Below, piece after piece: positions 27,460-35,370 of a stretch of 64,000 bases of DNA. This DNA comes from Flavonifractor sp. An82. GTDB lineage: Bacteria > Bacillota > Clostridia > Oscillospirales > Oscillospiraceae. The notes under the pieces are model-generated. The model saw nothing but the letters and a program-made list of their open reading frames with translations. It did no database searches and was not told the origin of the DNA. Position numbers and translations under genes: made by a program. Within the stretch, counting starts at the first letter, position 1. Each line of letters opens with the position of its first letter. The DNA lies in contig NZ_NFHG01000001.1 of NCBI RefSeq assembly GCF_002159265.1, positions 496,001 to 560,000 on the forward strand, given 5' to 3'.

Positions 27460-30400
27460 ATGCAACGCAAACCCAACAAACACCGCCTGCTGCCCGCGGC
27501 CCTGTCGCTGGCCATGGTGCTGACGATGGTCCCAGCCCACGCGGCGGCGGCAGGTCAGCAGCCCCCCGTTCCCGAGACCACGGTAAACAGCGACCAGTTC
27601 AGCCACGCCTTCAAGCTGGACTTCGGCTATCAGAATTCCGGCTGGATGGAGCGCATCACCGCCCTTTCGGTGGATGGTGTGCCCTACGAGAAGGTGAGCA
27701 GCACCATCTATCTCAAAACCGGCACCTATGTGGTACAGCCCAGCGACGGGCGTATCGTGCTGCCTCCCGGCCTCAGCGGCAAGGTCACCTGTGTGATCCG
27801 GGCCGAGGGCTATGAGGAGCTGAACCTGTCTCTGGATACCAGCACATCTACCGTGGCGGTCAACCCGCCCGCCCCCACCGGCACCCAGCCTGCCGCAGAG
27901 CTTCCCGGGGGCATGAGCGCCTCTCTGGAGCAGGCCATGTCGGTCTATCTGAAGCTGACCATCACCGGAGCGGAGGGCTATGTGGACGGCATCACCGCCA
28001 TCCGGCGCACATCCCCCGACGGCAGCGGGGCGGATCTGGCGGCGGTCCCCAACAGGACCCATGTGGACGGCCCCACCTATTTTTTGGACGGGGCGGAATC
28101 CGCGGTATACTTCGACGCCATGAACCCCGCACTCAAGGACGGGGACACCCTGCGCATCACCAGCGGCCAGTACAAGGACCTGCTGCTGAAGATCACCCGT
28201 TCCGGCGACGGCTATCAGGTCCAGGTCTTCCGGGAGGAGCAGCCCCAGCCCGCGGATGAGCAGGTGCTCCATGTGCGTCTGGCCGGTTCCCTTCCGGCCG
28301 CCCCGGCAGGCCAGGCCTACGGCAAAAATACCCTGGAGGTACAGTGCGCCCTGGCCCAGAAGGGGGCCTCCCCTGCTGAAAATGACTGGAAGCCCCTCCA
28401 CAAAAGCGGTCTGATCCTGGCACAGGAGGGGGCCTCTGTGGCCATCACCCCCCAGGGCAGCGGCCTGACCGGCACCTATTCCCCCGCCGACGGCACAATT
28501 ACCCTGACGGGCACCCCCGCCCAGGCCGGGTCCTATCAGGTGGCGGTCACCGTCACTGACAGCCAGGGCCGCAAGGCCGTCACCACCGCCGTTCCCCTCC
28601 AGGTGTACGCCGTCGGGGAAAAGCTGTCCGACCGGCTCACCCTGGGCAACAGCGTCCGGGAGCAGAACGGCAGCTACCGGTTCCAGATGCCCGCCCAGGC
28701 CATCAAGGAGTTCGGCGGCCTCCAGGAGACGGTGACCGTCCCCGCCCAGATCCGCACCTGGTCCGGTACCGCCGGAGCCCGGGGCACGCTGGGCTACGCC
28801 CTGCCTGAGGGCCGTGAGCCTGTCCAGACCCTGCTGGTCCCCGCCGGGTGCGATCTGACCATGGAGCACATGGACCTGCTGGGCAGCGTGAAGGTAGTGG
28901 TGCAGTCCGGCGGCCGGCTCACCCTGCGGAACACCACCGTTGAGGGCGTGGTGGAGGTAGAGAAGGGTGGCTCCTTCTCCATGAACTATGACAACGGCAA
29001 ATTCCTCACCGGCGCCGCCATCAACGGCCAGCTGCGGCTCAAGACCGGCGCGGTGCTGGAGAATGCCGCCATTTATGCGGCCGCCAGCCAGACCGCCCGA
29101 GCCACCCAGCCTGTGGTGGCGGTGCAGGGCGACGTTACGGTGAAGGGCTCTGTCTACCTCCGGGGGGATGAGGTGCTCACCGGCAGCGGCCTGCGCACCG
29201 GCAAGAGCTATACGGGCCGCACCGGCCTGCTGGTCAGCGGCGGCACCCTGACTCTGGACCGGAACTCCCTGCTGGCGGTCTACGGCGGCGGGATGCAGAT
29301 GGCAGCCACCGCGGGAGCCGACGCCATCCAGCTGGACCGGGGCGATATCACCGGCAGCGGCACGCTGGTGGCTGTGGGCGGCGACGGCTCCTACGACCGG
29401 GGCGGCGACGCCGTCAGCGGCCGGGGCACCCTCTCGGTGGCCAAGGCCTACCTCCAGGGCGGAGCCAGCTTCAACGGCACGGCCTTCCGCACCGGCGGCA
29501 AGGCCGTTACCACCGGGGTGTACGCCCCCAAAGCGGTGAAGAACGACGGACCTACCTACCGCAATGAGCGGGAGAACCCCCGCATCCCCCGGTGGACCTC
29601 CTCCGCCCCCGGCTATCTGGACGCCCAGCGGATCATTTCCTATGTGACCGCCCAGACTGCTCCCACCGCCAAGCCCACCCAGCCCGGCTCGGGCAAGCCC
29701 GGCGATAAGCGACCCGGCACCGGCCAGTCCAAGCCCTCCGGAAAGAACACCGTTTACACCGTGCGGGTGTCCGCCGCCTCCCATGGCAGCGTGTCCGTCA
29801 AAGACAGCCAGGCAGAAGAGGGCGATCTGCTGCGTCTGATGGTCAAGCCGGAGAAGGGCTATGTTCTGAACCAGCTTACCGTCACCGACCAGAAGGGCAA
29901 GGCGGTCAAGCTGACCCAGAAGAGCGAAAACAAGTACACCTTTGCCATGCCAGCCTCCGCCGTTACCATCCAGGCCAGCTTCGTGAAGGAGTCCGACGCC
30001 CGCAAACCGGCCAAGCCCGCAGTGCCGGCAACCCCGCTGGTGCCCGCTAAGCCTGCGGCCCCCGTCACTCCCACGGTCCCCACTACCCCCGCGGCCCCGG
30101 TCACTCCGGCGACCCCTGCCGCCGTGCCTTTCAAGGACGTGTCCCCCAAGGACTACTGCTATGCCGCCGTCCAGTGGGCGGTGGGCAGGAACGTGACCCA
30201 GGGCACCTCGGCCAACACCTTCTCCCCCGAGGCTCAGTGCACCCGGGCTCAGGTGGTCACCTTCCTGTGGCGGGCCGCCGGCTCCCCCGCCCCCAAGAAC
30301 CGGACCCTCCCCTTCCGGGACGTGAAGTCCGGCGACTACTGCTATGACGCGGTATGCTGGGCGGTGGAGAAGGGCATCACCGGCGGCACCGGGGCCAACA

Positions 30401-30666
30401 CCTTCAGCCCCGACCTGGTGGTGACCCGTGCCCAGGCGGTGGCCCTCCTCCACCGGGCCGCCGGCTCCCCCGCCGCCCGGACGGCCAGCGCCTTCTCCGA
30501 CGTGAAGAGCGGCAGCTACTATGCCGCCGCCGCCCAGTGGGCCAGCGCCCAGGGCATCACCCAGGGCACCGGCGCCAACCGCTTCAGCCCCGACAAGGAC
30601 TGCACCCGGGGCCAGATCGTCGCCCTGCTCTACCGGGGCGTGCAGCAGTCCGTTTTCACCTGGTAA
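27460..30666 (+). CDS. Secreted S-layer-homology (SLH) surface protein
   Basis: A 1068-residue exported protein. Signal peptide residues 1-31 (RLLPAALSLAMVLTMVPAHAAAA). Residues about 45-260 hold two domains resembling the hemoglobin-interacting/DUF1533 fold (GYQNSGWMERITALSVDG; ITGAEGYVDGITAI). The middle third is rich in short Gly-turn strands (GGRLTLRNTTVEGVVEVEKGG), suggesting a beta-helix. An InlB-type B-repeat is at about 765-847 (ASHGSVSVKDSQAEEGD...MPASAVTIQASF). A Pro/Ala/Thr linker precedes three SLH domains from about 889, 953 and 1012 that would anchor it to cell-wall polymers. The ligand is unknown. GGAAGGAG precedes the ATG. Confidence 0.9.
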   Translation: MQRKPNKHRLLPAALSLAMVLTMVPAHAAAAGQQPPVPETTVNSDQFSHAFKLDFGYQNSGWMERITALSVDGVPYEKVSSTIYLKTGTYVVQPSDGRIVLPPGLSGKVTCVIRAEGYEELNLSLDTSTSTVAVNPPAPTGTQPAAELPGGMSASLEQAMSVYLKLTITGAEGYVDGITAIRRTSPDGSGADLAAVPNRTHVDGPTYFLDGAESAVYFDAMNPALKDGDTLRITSGQYKDLLLKITRSGDGYQVQVFREEQPQPADEQVLHVRLAGSLPAAPAGQAYGKNTLEVQCALAQKGASPAENDWKPLHKSGLILAQEGASVAITPQGSGLTGTYSPADGTITLTGTPAQAGSYQVAVTVTDSQGRKAVTTAVPLQVYAVGEKLSDRLTLGNSVREQNGSYRFQMPAQAIKEFGGLQETVTVPAQIRTWSGTAGARGTLGYALPEGREPVQTLLVPAGCDLTMEHMDLLGSVKVVVQSGGRLTLRNTTVEGVVEVEKGGSFSMNYDNGKFLTGAAINGQLRLKTGAVLENAAIYAAASQTARATQPVVAVQGDVTVKGSVYLRGDEVLTGSGLRTGKSYTGRTGLLVSGGTLTLDRNSLLAVYGGGMQMAATAGADAIQLDRGDITGSGTLVAVGGDGSYDRGGDAVSGRGTLSVAKAYLQGGASFNGTAFRTGGKAVTTGVYAPKAVKNDGPTYRNERENPRIPRWTSSAPGYLDAQRIISYVTAQTAPTAKPTQPGSGKPGDKRPGTGQSKPSGKNTVYTVRVSAASHGSVSVKDSQAEEGDLLRLMVKPEKGYVLNQLTVTDQKGKAVKLTQKSENKYTFAMPASAVTIQASFVKESDARKPAKPAVPATPLVPAKPAAPVTPTVPTTPAAPVTPATPAAVPFKDVSPKDYCYAAVQWAVGRNVTQGTSANTFSPEAQCTRAQVVTFLWRAAGSPAPKNRTLPFRDVKSGDYCYDAVCWAVEKGITGGTGANTFSPDLVVTRAQAVALLHRAAGSPAARTASAFSDVKSGSYYAAAAQWASAQGITQGTGANRFSPDKDCTRGQIVALLYRGVQQSVFTW

Positions 30667-30673
30667 ACAAACA

Positions 30674-30717
30674 AAAACACAACCACCAGCTTTCCGGAGC
30701 TGGTGGTTGTGTTTTTT
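30674..30717 (+). terminator. Terminator after the SLH gene
   Basis: A 17-bp stem ending in CACCAGCT/AGCTGGTG with a TTCCGG loop and a TTTTTT tail. The gene to its right is on the minus strand and A-rich bases precede the stem, so it may act in both directions. Confidence 0.9.
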
Positions 30718-30724
30718 ACAAAGA

Positions 30725-31597
30725 TCAATCCTCGTCCCGATGGAGGGCCAGCCGCTGCTGGATCTCCTTCAGCTTGGCCCGGGCCTCCTTTTTGACGGCC
30801 ATGGCGTGCTCCAGGCGGGCCTCCAGACCTTCCTCCAGGCCCTGCTTTCTGGCCTTGGCGGCCTGACGAAGGGTCTGCTCGGCCTGCTTTGCCGCCTGCT
30901 TGTAGGCCTTGCGGGTCTCCTGAAGCTGCTTTGTCAGCCGCTGGGGATAGGCGCGCAGGTCGGGATAGGCCTGGTGCAGACGGCGGAGCAGCAGGGTGCG
31001 GTTGTGCAGCAGAATATGGACCTGCTTTGTGATCTCCTCCGTGTTGTCGCCGGGCTGATCGTCGATGCTCCGGCGCACCATGCCCATGAGGAAGTGGGCG
31101 GTGGTGTAGTCGGCCAGCATGACCGCCGCCACCGTCAGGGCGGCAATGCGCAGGACCAGGGGGCTCCACCGGTCCATCCAGCCAAAAATCACCGGGTCAA
31201 TGACCTGAACAATGATGACGCAGGCCGCCCCGAACAGGAGCAGATTGCCGATCCAGATACGGCCGTGGAGGTTCATGGGCTTCTGGCTGTAGTCCCACCA
31301 GCGGGCGTGGAAGCGCTTTTCCATGTACCAGGAGGTGAAATACTCCAGGGCTCCGCACAGCACCATACCGGCCAAAAAGGTCTCCCACACCGTGCCCTTC
31401 CGGGCGATGAGGCCGCCCACCACCAGGGTCACCGTCACGGCTCCCCAGCCGTAGATGGGGCAGTAGGGCCCGATGAGAAAGCCCCGGTTGATGAACCGGT
31501 GGAACTGTATGTATTTCAGGGTCACCTCGGTGATCCAACCCAGGCAGGAGAACAGGAAAAATTGAAGGATAAATTCACAGATCAGGTTCAGACCCAA
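30725..31597 (-). CDS. CmpB-type putative ABC transporter membrane protein with C-terminal coiled coil
   Basis: A 290-residue protein. The N-terminal 170 residues contain four or five membrane helices with the signature of the ABC_trans_CmpB family (FLFSCLGWITEV, FINRGFLIGPYCPIYGWGAV, GALEYFTSWYMEKRFHARWWDYS, MNLHGRIW). The C-terminal about 90 residues are highly charged, Ala/Gln/Arg/Lys-rich and predicted coiled coil (LQETRKAYKQAAKQAEQTLRQAAKA). The function of this widespread Firmicute family is not known despite the name. No ATPase partner lies nearby. The ATG at 31597 is 24 bases downstream of the displaced yebC terminator. Confidence 0.83.
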   Translation of the reverse strand: MGLNLICEFILQFFLFSCLGWITEVTLKYIQFHRFINRGFLIGPYCPIYGWGAVTVTLVVGGLIARKGTVWETFLAGMVLCGALEYFTSWYMEKRFHARWWDYSQKPMNLHGRIWIGNLLLFGAACVIIVQVIDPVIFGWMDRWSPLVLRIAALTVAAVMLADYTTAHFLMGMVRRSIDDQPGDNTEEITKQVHILLHNRTLLLRRLHQAYPDLRAYPQRLTKQLQETRKAYKQAAKQAEQTLRQAAKARKQGLEEGLEARLEHAMAVKKEARAKLKEIQQRLALHRDED

Positions 31598-31620
31598 GAC
31601 AGCGCCTCCTTTTCAGAAGA

Positions 31621-31655
31621 AAAAAGGAGGACCTTTGGTGCAGGTCCTCCTTTTT
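31621..31655 (-). terminator. Perfect terminator, probably the original yebC terminator
   Basis: Fourteen-bp perfect stem AAAAAGGAGGACCT/AGGTCCTCCTTTTT. It lies 22 bases beyond the stop of the duplicated yebC 3' end at 31675-31677, which is where yebC's own terminator would be expected before the AT-rich DNA was inserted. Confidence 0.85.
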
Positions 31656-31676
31656 GGGTGATATGGTTGTGTGCTC

Positions 31677-31715
31677 AGTCCTGGTCCCAGTTGTGCCAGA
31701 CGTTCTGCACGTCGT
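31677..31715. repeat. 39-bp direct repeat, distal copy of the yebC 3' end (putative att site)
   Basis: Matches 32725-32763 in 38 of 39 positions. Read on the minus strand it encodes the last residues of YebC (NVWHNWDQD) followed by a TGA stop. The one internal difference is a synonymous Asp codon. Confidence 0.9.
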
Positions 31716-31896
31716 TATTGCATTTATAATTCTGTGAGTCGCATTCAACATGATATAAGTTAAGTATATCATAATTTGAGAAAAAAACAAGTGGTAATGC
31801 ATTAGAGCATATCCCTTATGAATAAATTGTTTATACCGTTTATCTGTGTTACAATATTAGTGCCCCTCCGTTGATTCAGGATGGAGGTGAAACCTT

Positions 31897-31983
31897 ATGG
31901 TAAAAGTACGTGAGTATACTCGTATCCGTTATGGAAAAGTAGAAATCGTCTGCCAACACTGGCGAAGATTACCAAGGCGGTAA
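31897..31983 (+). CDS. 28-residue basic small protein, unknown
   Basis: ATG at 31897 with GGAGGTGA about 10 bases upstream; 28 codons beginning MVKVREYTRIRYGKVEIV and ending RRLPRR, then TAA. It is rich in Arg, Lys and Tyr. No family is recognised. The good Shine-Dalgarno and position inside the insert support a real gene; the short length keeps confidence low. The promoter could be TTTACACC-like sequence about 40 bases before, which I could not assign firmly. Confidence 0.45.
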   Translation: MVKVREYTRIRYGKVEIVCQHWRRLPRR

Positions 31984-32113
31984 CGTTTATCCTGGGCCAG
32001 GTCAAACTCTCAATTTGACATTGGAGGGGCCTTTTATATGCTGTTTTACTCTTGGTAGAGTAGAGTTAAATATTTTTATAAAATAATGAAATTGACTAGT
32101 TTTTCTCTTGAAC

Positions 32114-32446
32114 TCAAAATTTATATCCGCATTGCCAACATTTGTCTCTTTTGGGTTGGGTAGTCTTACATTCGGGGCAGGTGATCATTCCCTTGCTAGG
32201 CTGATTTGTCGAGCTAATTGCATACGTTTTATTTGTGGGAGCAATATAATTGGATTTTGTATTTATTTTATCAGTATTATCAATTTTCTCAAAATATACC
32301 ACTAATCCCAAGTAAAAAGCACCTTGATTAACGTATGTCATAGCCGAAATCCTATAATCAGGATTTTCATCCAAAAATTTATTTAATTCGTCTTCTGCGA
32401 ATTTTGTCATTGTACCGTCAAATCTTTTAACAAATCTATCTCGCAA
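32114..32446 (-). CDS. Small protein with C-terminal zinc ribbon, unknown function
   Basis: A 110-residue protein. The C-terminus has two CxxC knuckles (CPECKTTQPKRDKCWQCGYKF), a rubredoxin-like zinc ribbon. The N-terminal half (FDGTMTKFAEDELNKFLDENPDYRISAMTYVNQG...YLGLVVYFEK) looks like a small alpha/beta domain. The start is a TTG at 32446 with AGGAG nine bases upstream. A 17-spaced promoter lies 28 bases before it. Codon use is AT-rich, unlike flanking genes, supporting acquisition by transfer. It is the only sizeable gene in the yebC insert. Confidence 0.7.
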   Translation of the reverse strand: MRDRFVKRFDGTMTKFAEDELNKFLDENPDYRISAMTYVNQGAFYLGLVVYFEKIDNTDKINTKSNYIAPTNKTYAISSTNQPSKGMITCPECKTTQPKRDKCWQCGYKF

Positions 32447-32474
32447 TTAAATCAGCTCCTAATTGTTTTTTATA

Positions 32475-32503
32475 ATCTTATATTTGTTGAATAAATAAGT
32501 CAA
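32475..32503 (-). promoter_or_regulatory. Promoter of the zinc-ribbon gene
   Basis: On the minus strand TTGACT (32498-32503) and TAAGAT (32475-32480) have a 17-base spacer. Confidence 0.75.
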
Positions 32504-32584
32504 CCATTATCTGGTGCTTTGCAAGCATTTGTAAATTTGAAGGTTACTATTGGCCATGGATATAATCAGTAGTTAAGATAAAGA

Positions 32585-32632
32585 AGCACCCTTTCTGCTT
32601 GTTTACACAAATCAGAAAAGGGTGCTTTAAAA
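32585..32632. terminator. Hairpin terminator at the yebC-proximal edge of the insert
   Basis: AAGCACCCTTTCTG (32585-32598) pairs with CAGAAAAGGGTGCTT (32614-32628) with one bulged base. It is positioned to end yebC transcription in place of the displaced terminator. Confidence 0.65.
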
Positions 32633-32722
32633 GTTAATTATTTAAGCAGAAAAGTTAGACAAATAATCATTTGCCACTTAAAATTTAGCAATCTTCTTGA
32701 TACTTAATTGATCTTGCTACTT

Positions 32723-33451
32723 TTAGTCCTGATCCCAGTTGTGCCAGACGTTCTGCACGTCGTCGTTGTCCTCCAGCAGGTCAATGAGCTTCTCCATGTT
32801 CTTGATGTCGTCCTCATTTTCCAGCTTGACATAGTTCTGGGGCACCATCTCCACGGCGGCCTGGACGAAGGTGTAGCCCTTCTCCTCCATGGCGGCCAGC
32901 ACGGTGCCGAAGGAGTCGGGGTCGGTGTACACCTCGAACACGTCCTCCTCCACCTGCATGTCGTCGGCGCCGCAGTCCAGGGCGTCCATCATGACGGTGT
33001 CCTCGTCCAGGTCTTCCTTCTCGATGATGATGACGCCCTTGCGGTCAAAGGACCAGGACACGCAGCCGGTGGCGCCCAGGCCCTTGCCGTACTTGTCCAG
33101 CAGGTGACGGACCTCGGGGGCGGTGCGGTTGCGGTTGTCGGTGAGGGCGTCCACGATGACGGCCACGCCGGAGGGGCCGTAGCCCTCGTACACCACGTTC
33201 TCGTAGCTGTCGGTGTTGCCGGAGCCCAGAGCCTTGTCGATGGTGCGCTTGATGTTGTCGTTGGGCATATTGGCCGCCTTGGCCTTGGCGATAACGGTGG
33301 CCAGACGGGAGTTGTTGTTGGGGTCGCCGCTGCCGCCGGTCTTGACGGCCACGATCATCTCGCGGGCGATCTTGGTGAAGATCTGGGAGCGCTTGGCGTC
33401 GGCCGCGCCCTTGGTCTTCTGAATATTATGCCACTTGGAATGTCCTGACAT
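32723..33451 (-). CDS. YebC/PmpR-family protein (translation/transcription factor)
   Basis: A 242-residue member of the YebC family, described as a DNA-binding regulator in some bacteria and as a ribosome-associated factor aiding difficult peptide bonds in others. Highly conserved start MSGHSKWHNIQKTKGAADAKR, PNNNSRLATVIAKAKAANMPNDNIKRTIDKALG, YEGYGPSGVAVIVDALTDNRNRT and GCVSWSFDRKGV are all present. The final 13 codons and the stop form the proximal copy of a 39-bp direct repeat, so the present C-terminus and TAA stop may be supplied by the inserted DNA, which rebuilt the gene without changing the protein. Confidence 0.94.
   Translation of the reverse strand: MSGHSKWHNIQKTKGAADAKRSQIFTKIAREMIVAVKTGGSGDPNNNSRLATVIAKAKAANMPNDNIKRTIDKALGSGNTDSYENVVYEGYGPSGVAVIVDALTDNRNRTAPEVRHLLDKYGKGLGATGCVSWSFDRKGVIIIEKEDLDEDTVMMDALDCGADDMQVEEDVFEVYTDPDSFGTVLAAMEEKGYTFVQAAVEMVPQNYVKLENEDDIKNMEKLIDLLEDNDDVQNVWHNWDQD
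32725..32763. repeat. 39-bp direct repeat, proximal copy within yebC 3' end
   Basis: Partner of 31677-31715; 38 of 39 bases identical and in the same orientation. It starts at the last base of the current yebC stop codon. Confidence 0.9.
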
Positions 33452-33522
33452 TGGTACTCGTTCCCTTCTCGTCGAAAATCAGCGCAACTAGTTTATCACT
33501 TTTTCGGGCGCTTGACAAGCCC

Positions 33523-34320
33523 TCACAGGTAGGAAAACACCTCTTTATGGGTCTGGGTGGTGAGCACCTCCACCTTGGCAAAGCCGTCGGCCAGCCACTT
33601 GGCCAGCACGGGCACCACCACCTGCTCGGTGGGATAGTGGCCGGCGTCGATGAGGTTGACCCCCAGGGCCTTGGCGTCCAGGAAGCCGTTGTACTTCACG
33701 TCCGCGGTAACAAAGGTGTCGCAGCCCAGGGCCAGGGCGTCCTTCAGCATGTCGGCGCAGGCTCCGCCCCCCACGGCCACCCGGCGCACCGGGCGGCGGG
33801 CGTCCACGAAGCGCACCCCGTTTGCCCCCAGGGTCTCCTTGACGAAGGCGGCGAAGGCGGGGGCGTACATGGGCACCCCGGCGGTGTTGCCCACCCGGCC
33901 GATGCCGTAGGGCCGGCCGGAGGCGTCCACCCCGTCCTGCTTCAGGGGCTCCACGCTGGTGAGGCCCAGCTTGCGGGCCAGGGCGTCGTTGACGCCTCCC
34001 CATACCGCGTCCAGGTTGGTGTGGGCGCACACGGCGGCGATGTTATGCTCCACCAGGGAGAGCAGGATGCGGCCGTCGGGGGTGGCGTCGGTCACCGACT
34101 TGGCGGGGAAAAAGATCACCGGATGGTGGGACACGATGAGCTGGCAGCCCAGCTTTGCGGCCTCGGCCACCACCTCCTCGGTGATGTCCAGGCTCACCAG
34201 GACCTTGTCCACCTGCCGGTCTCCCCGGCCCACCAGAAAGCCCGCGTTGTCAAAATCCATCTGGAGGGAAAAAGGGGCCAGAGTGTCCAGATACTGATAG
34301 ATCTCTCTTACGGTTGCCAT
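33523..34320 (-). CDS. Nif3-like dinuclear metal centre protein
   Basis: A 265-residue Nif3/YqfO-type protein. Metal-ligand segments are LIVSHHPVIFF near the N-terminal third and DAGHYPTE near the end; CAHTNLDAVWGGVND and VAVGGGACADML are also family-typical. Members are proposed GTP cyclohydrolase-like or metal-dependent hydrolases, with roles still unsettled. GAGGAG lies eight bases before the ATG at 34320; an in-frame GTG three codons upstream is less likely. It overlaps trmK by 13 bases, a conserved gene pair in Firmicutes. Confidence 0.9.
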   Translation of the reverse strand: MATVREIYQYLDTLAPFSLQMDFDNAGFLVGRGDRQVDKVLVSLDITEEVVAEAAKLGCQLIVSHHPVIFFPAKSVTDATPDGRILLSLVEHNIAAVCAHTNLDAVWGGVNDALARKLGLTSVEPLKQDGVDASGRPYGIGRVGNTAGVPMYAPAFAAFVKETLGANGVRFVDARRPVRRVAVGGGACADMLKDALALGCDTFVTADVKYNGFLDAKALGVNLIDAGHYPTEQVVVPVLAKWLADGFAKVEVLTTQTHKEVFSYL

Positions 34321-35021
34321 GACAGCCACTCCTCTCGCATCATTTGCAGATCCCGGTGGACCTGCTCCAGCTCTTCCAGCCGTGCCCCGTCGGCGCTCCG
34401 GGTGGAGCGGCGCAGCCCCTCCACCGCCCGGGCGGTCTGGTCAATGAGCCGGTTTAAGTATGTTTCCCGCAGGGGGTCGTCCTCCCCCCTGCTCTGCCGC
34501 CCGGCCCACAGCTCACCGGCGGTGAGCTCCGCCATGGGTCCGGCCTCCACCCGGAAGGTGGTATAAATGGTATCCCCTTCCCGGGTCAATATTTCCCGGG
34601 CAATGGTAAAGCCGTGCTCCTGGAGCCAGCGCCGCAGCTGGGGCTGGGCGCTCATGGGCTGGAGGAGCAGCAGGCAGTTCTCCCGCCACACCCAGGGTGC
34701 GGCGGAAAGAATGGCGGCGATGGTCTCCCCTCCCATGCCGGCGACGGCGATGGTGTCGGCCTCACCGGGAGCCACCCCGGCCAGCCCGTCGCACAGCCGG
34801 AAGTCCATGTGCTCCGTCAGGCCGTATTTCTCCGCCGTGGCTCGGGCCCGGTCCAGGGGCCCCTGCCGCAGGTCGCAGGCCAGAGCCCTTGTGATGACGC
34901 CGTGCTGGAGCAGCCACACCGGCAGATAGGCGTGGTCAGTGCCGATGTCGGCGAATTTGGCCCCCTGGGGTACCAGCTGGGCCACCGAGCGCAGCCTGGG
35001 GGTCAGTTCCATGGGACGCAT
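34308..35021 (-). CDS. trmK: tRNA (adenine-22-N1)-methyltransferase TrmK
   Basis: SAM-dependent enzyme that methylates A22 in bacterial tRNAs. Class I methyltransferase motifs are FADIGTDHAYLPVWLL (motif I), ALACDLRQGPLDRA (motif II) and DTIAVAGMGGETIAAIL (motif IV). It is about 237 residues with a C-terminal helical, coiled segment typical of the family. The ATG at 35021 is eight bases after AGGAGG; the upstream GTG and downstream MELTPRL are alternatives. It is co-transcribed with the Nif3-like gene. Confidence 0.92.
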   Translation of the reverse strand: MRPMELTPRLRSVAQLVPQGAKFADIGTDHAYLPVWLLQHGVITRALACDLRQGPLDRARATAEKYGLTEHMDFRLCDGLAGVAPGEADTIAVAGMGGETIAAILSAAPWVWRENCLLLLQPMSAQPQLRRWLQEHGFTIAREILTREGDTIYTTFRVEAGPMAELTAGELWAGRQSRGEDDPLRETYLNRLIDQTARAVEGLRRSTRSADGARLEELEQVHRDLQMMREEWLSWQP

Positions 35022-35038
35022 CCCAGTCACCTCCTACG

Positions 35039-35069
35039 AAAAAAGGAGCGGTCTGACCGCTCCTTTTTT
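35039..35069. terminator. Terminator after the DUF1858 gene
   Basis: AAAAAAGGAGCGGT pairs perfectly with ACCGCTCCTTTTTT around CTG. It lies seven bases past the minus-strand stop. Confidence 0.9.
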
Positions 35070-35076
35070 GCCTTTG

Positions 35077-35283
35077 TTACTGAGCAGCGCCCACGCTGGC
35101 GTTGATCTTGGCCAGCAGCTCGTCCACATCCACGCCGTGGACCATGCAGGCCTCCTCCACGGTCTCACCGCGGGAAGAGGGGCAGCCCAGGCAGTGCATG
35201 CCGATGGACAGGAAGATGGGAGCGGTCTCGGGAGCGATGTCCAGGATATCGCCGATGATGGTATCTTTGGTGATCTGAGCCAT
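35077..35283 (-). CDS. DUF1858 / hybrid-cluster-associated redox disulfide protein
   Basis: A 68-residue protein matching DUF1858: ITKDTIIGDILDIAPETAPIFLSIGMHCLGCPSSRGETVEEACMVHG. Cysteines in HCLGCPSS form the CxxC pair behind the redox-disulfide label; the biochemical role is unproven. It is a single gene with its own promoter and terminator and lies between trmK and radA. Size is as usual for the stand-alone domain. Confidence 0.88.
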   Translation of the reverse strand: MAQITKDTIIGDILDIAPETAPIFLSIGMHCLGCPSSRGETVEEACMVHGVDVDELLAKINASVGAAQ

Positions 35284-35317
35284 AAAGGGAATACCTCCAA
35301 ATTTCTAGGATATTGGT

Positions 35318-35346
35318 AGTATATCCGATTTTTGCGCTTTTTGCAA
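35318..35346 (-). promoter_or_regulatory. Promoter of the DUF1858 gene
   Basis: On the minus strand TTGCAA (35341-35346) and TATACT (35318-35323) are 17 bases apart, about 35 bases before the ATG. Confidence 0.7.
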
Positions 35347-35370
35347 GAGAGAGATGAAAAAAGTTGGGCG

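Larger units (their letters stand above)
31716..32722. mobile_element. AT-rich insertion at the 3' end of yebC
   Basis: About 1 kb of distinctly AT-rich DNA between two copies of the yebC terminus, in otherwise GC-rich sequence. It holds a 28-codon ORF, a zinc-ribbon gene with a consensus promoter and a hairpin terminator. No recombinase is present, so it is a remnant or depends on enzymes in trans. Stretches outside those features (31724-31890, 31990-32110, 32510-32580, 32640-32720) show nothing further I can assign. Confidence 0.75.

Noticed and set aside
27436-30453. 1005-codon open frame on the minus strand opposite the SLH gene
   Set aside because: Gly/His/Gln/Val-rich shadow created by GC-biased codons of the real gene; no Shine-Dalgarno, no domain, and the plus strand has a signal peptide and SLH domains.
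32108-32305. 65-codon plus-strand frame in the yebC insert
   Set aside because: Antisense to the zinc-ribbon gene, which has a promoter, a ribosome-binding site and CxxC motifs; the plus-strand frame has none.
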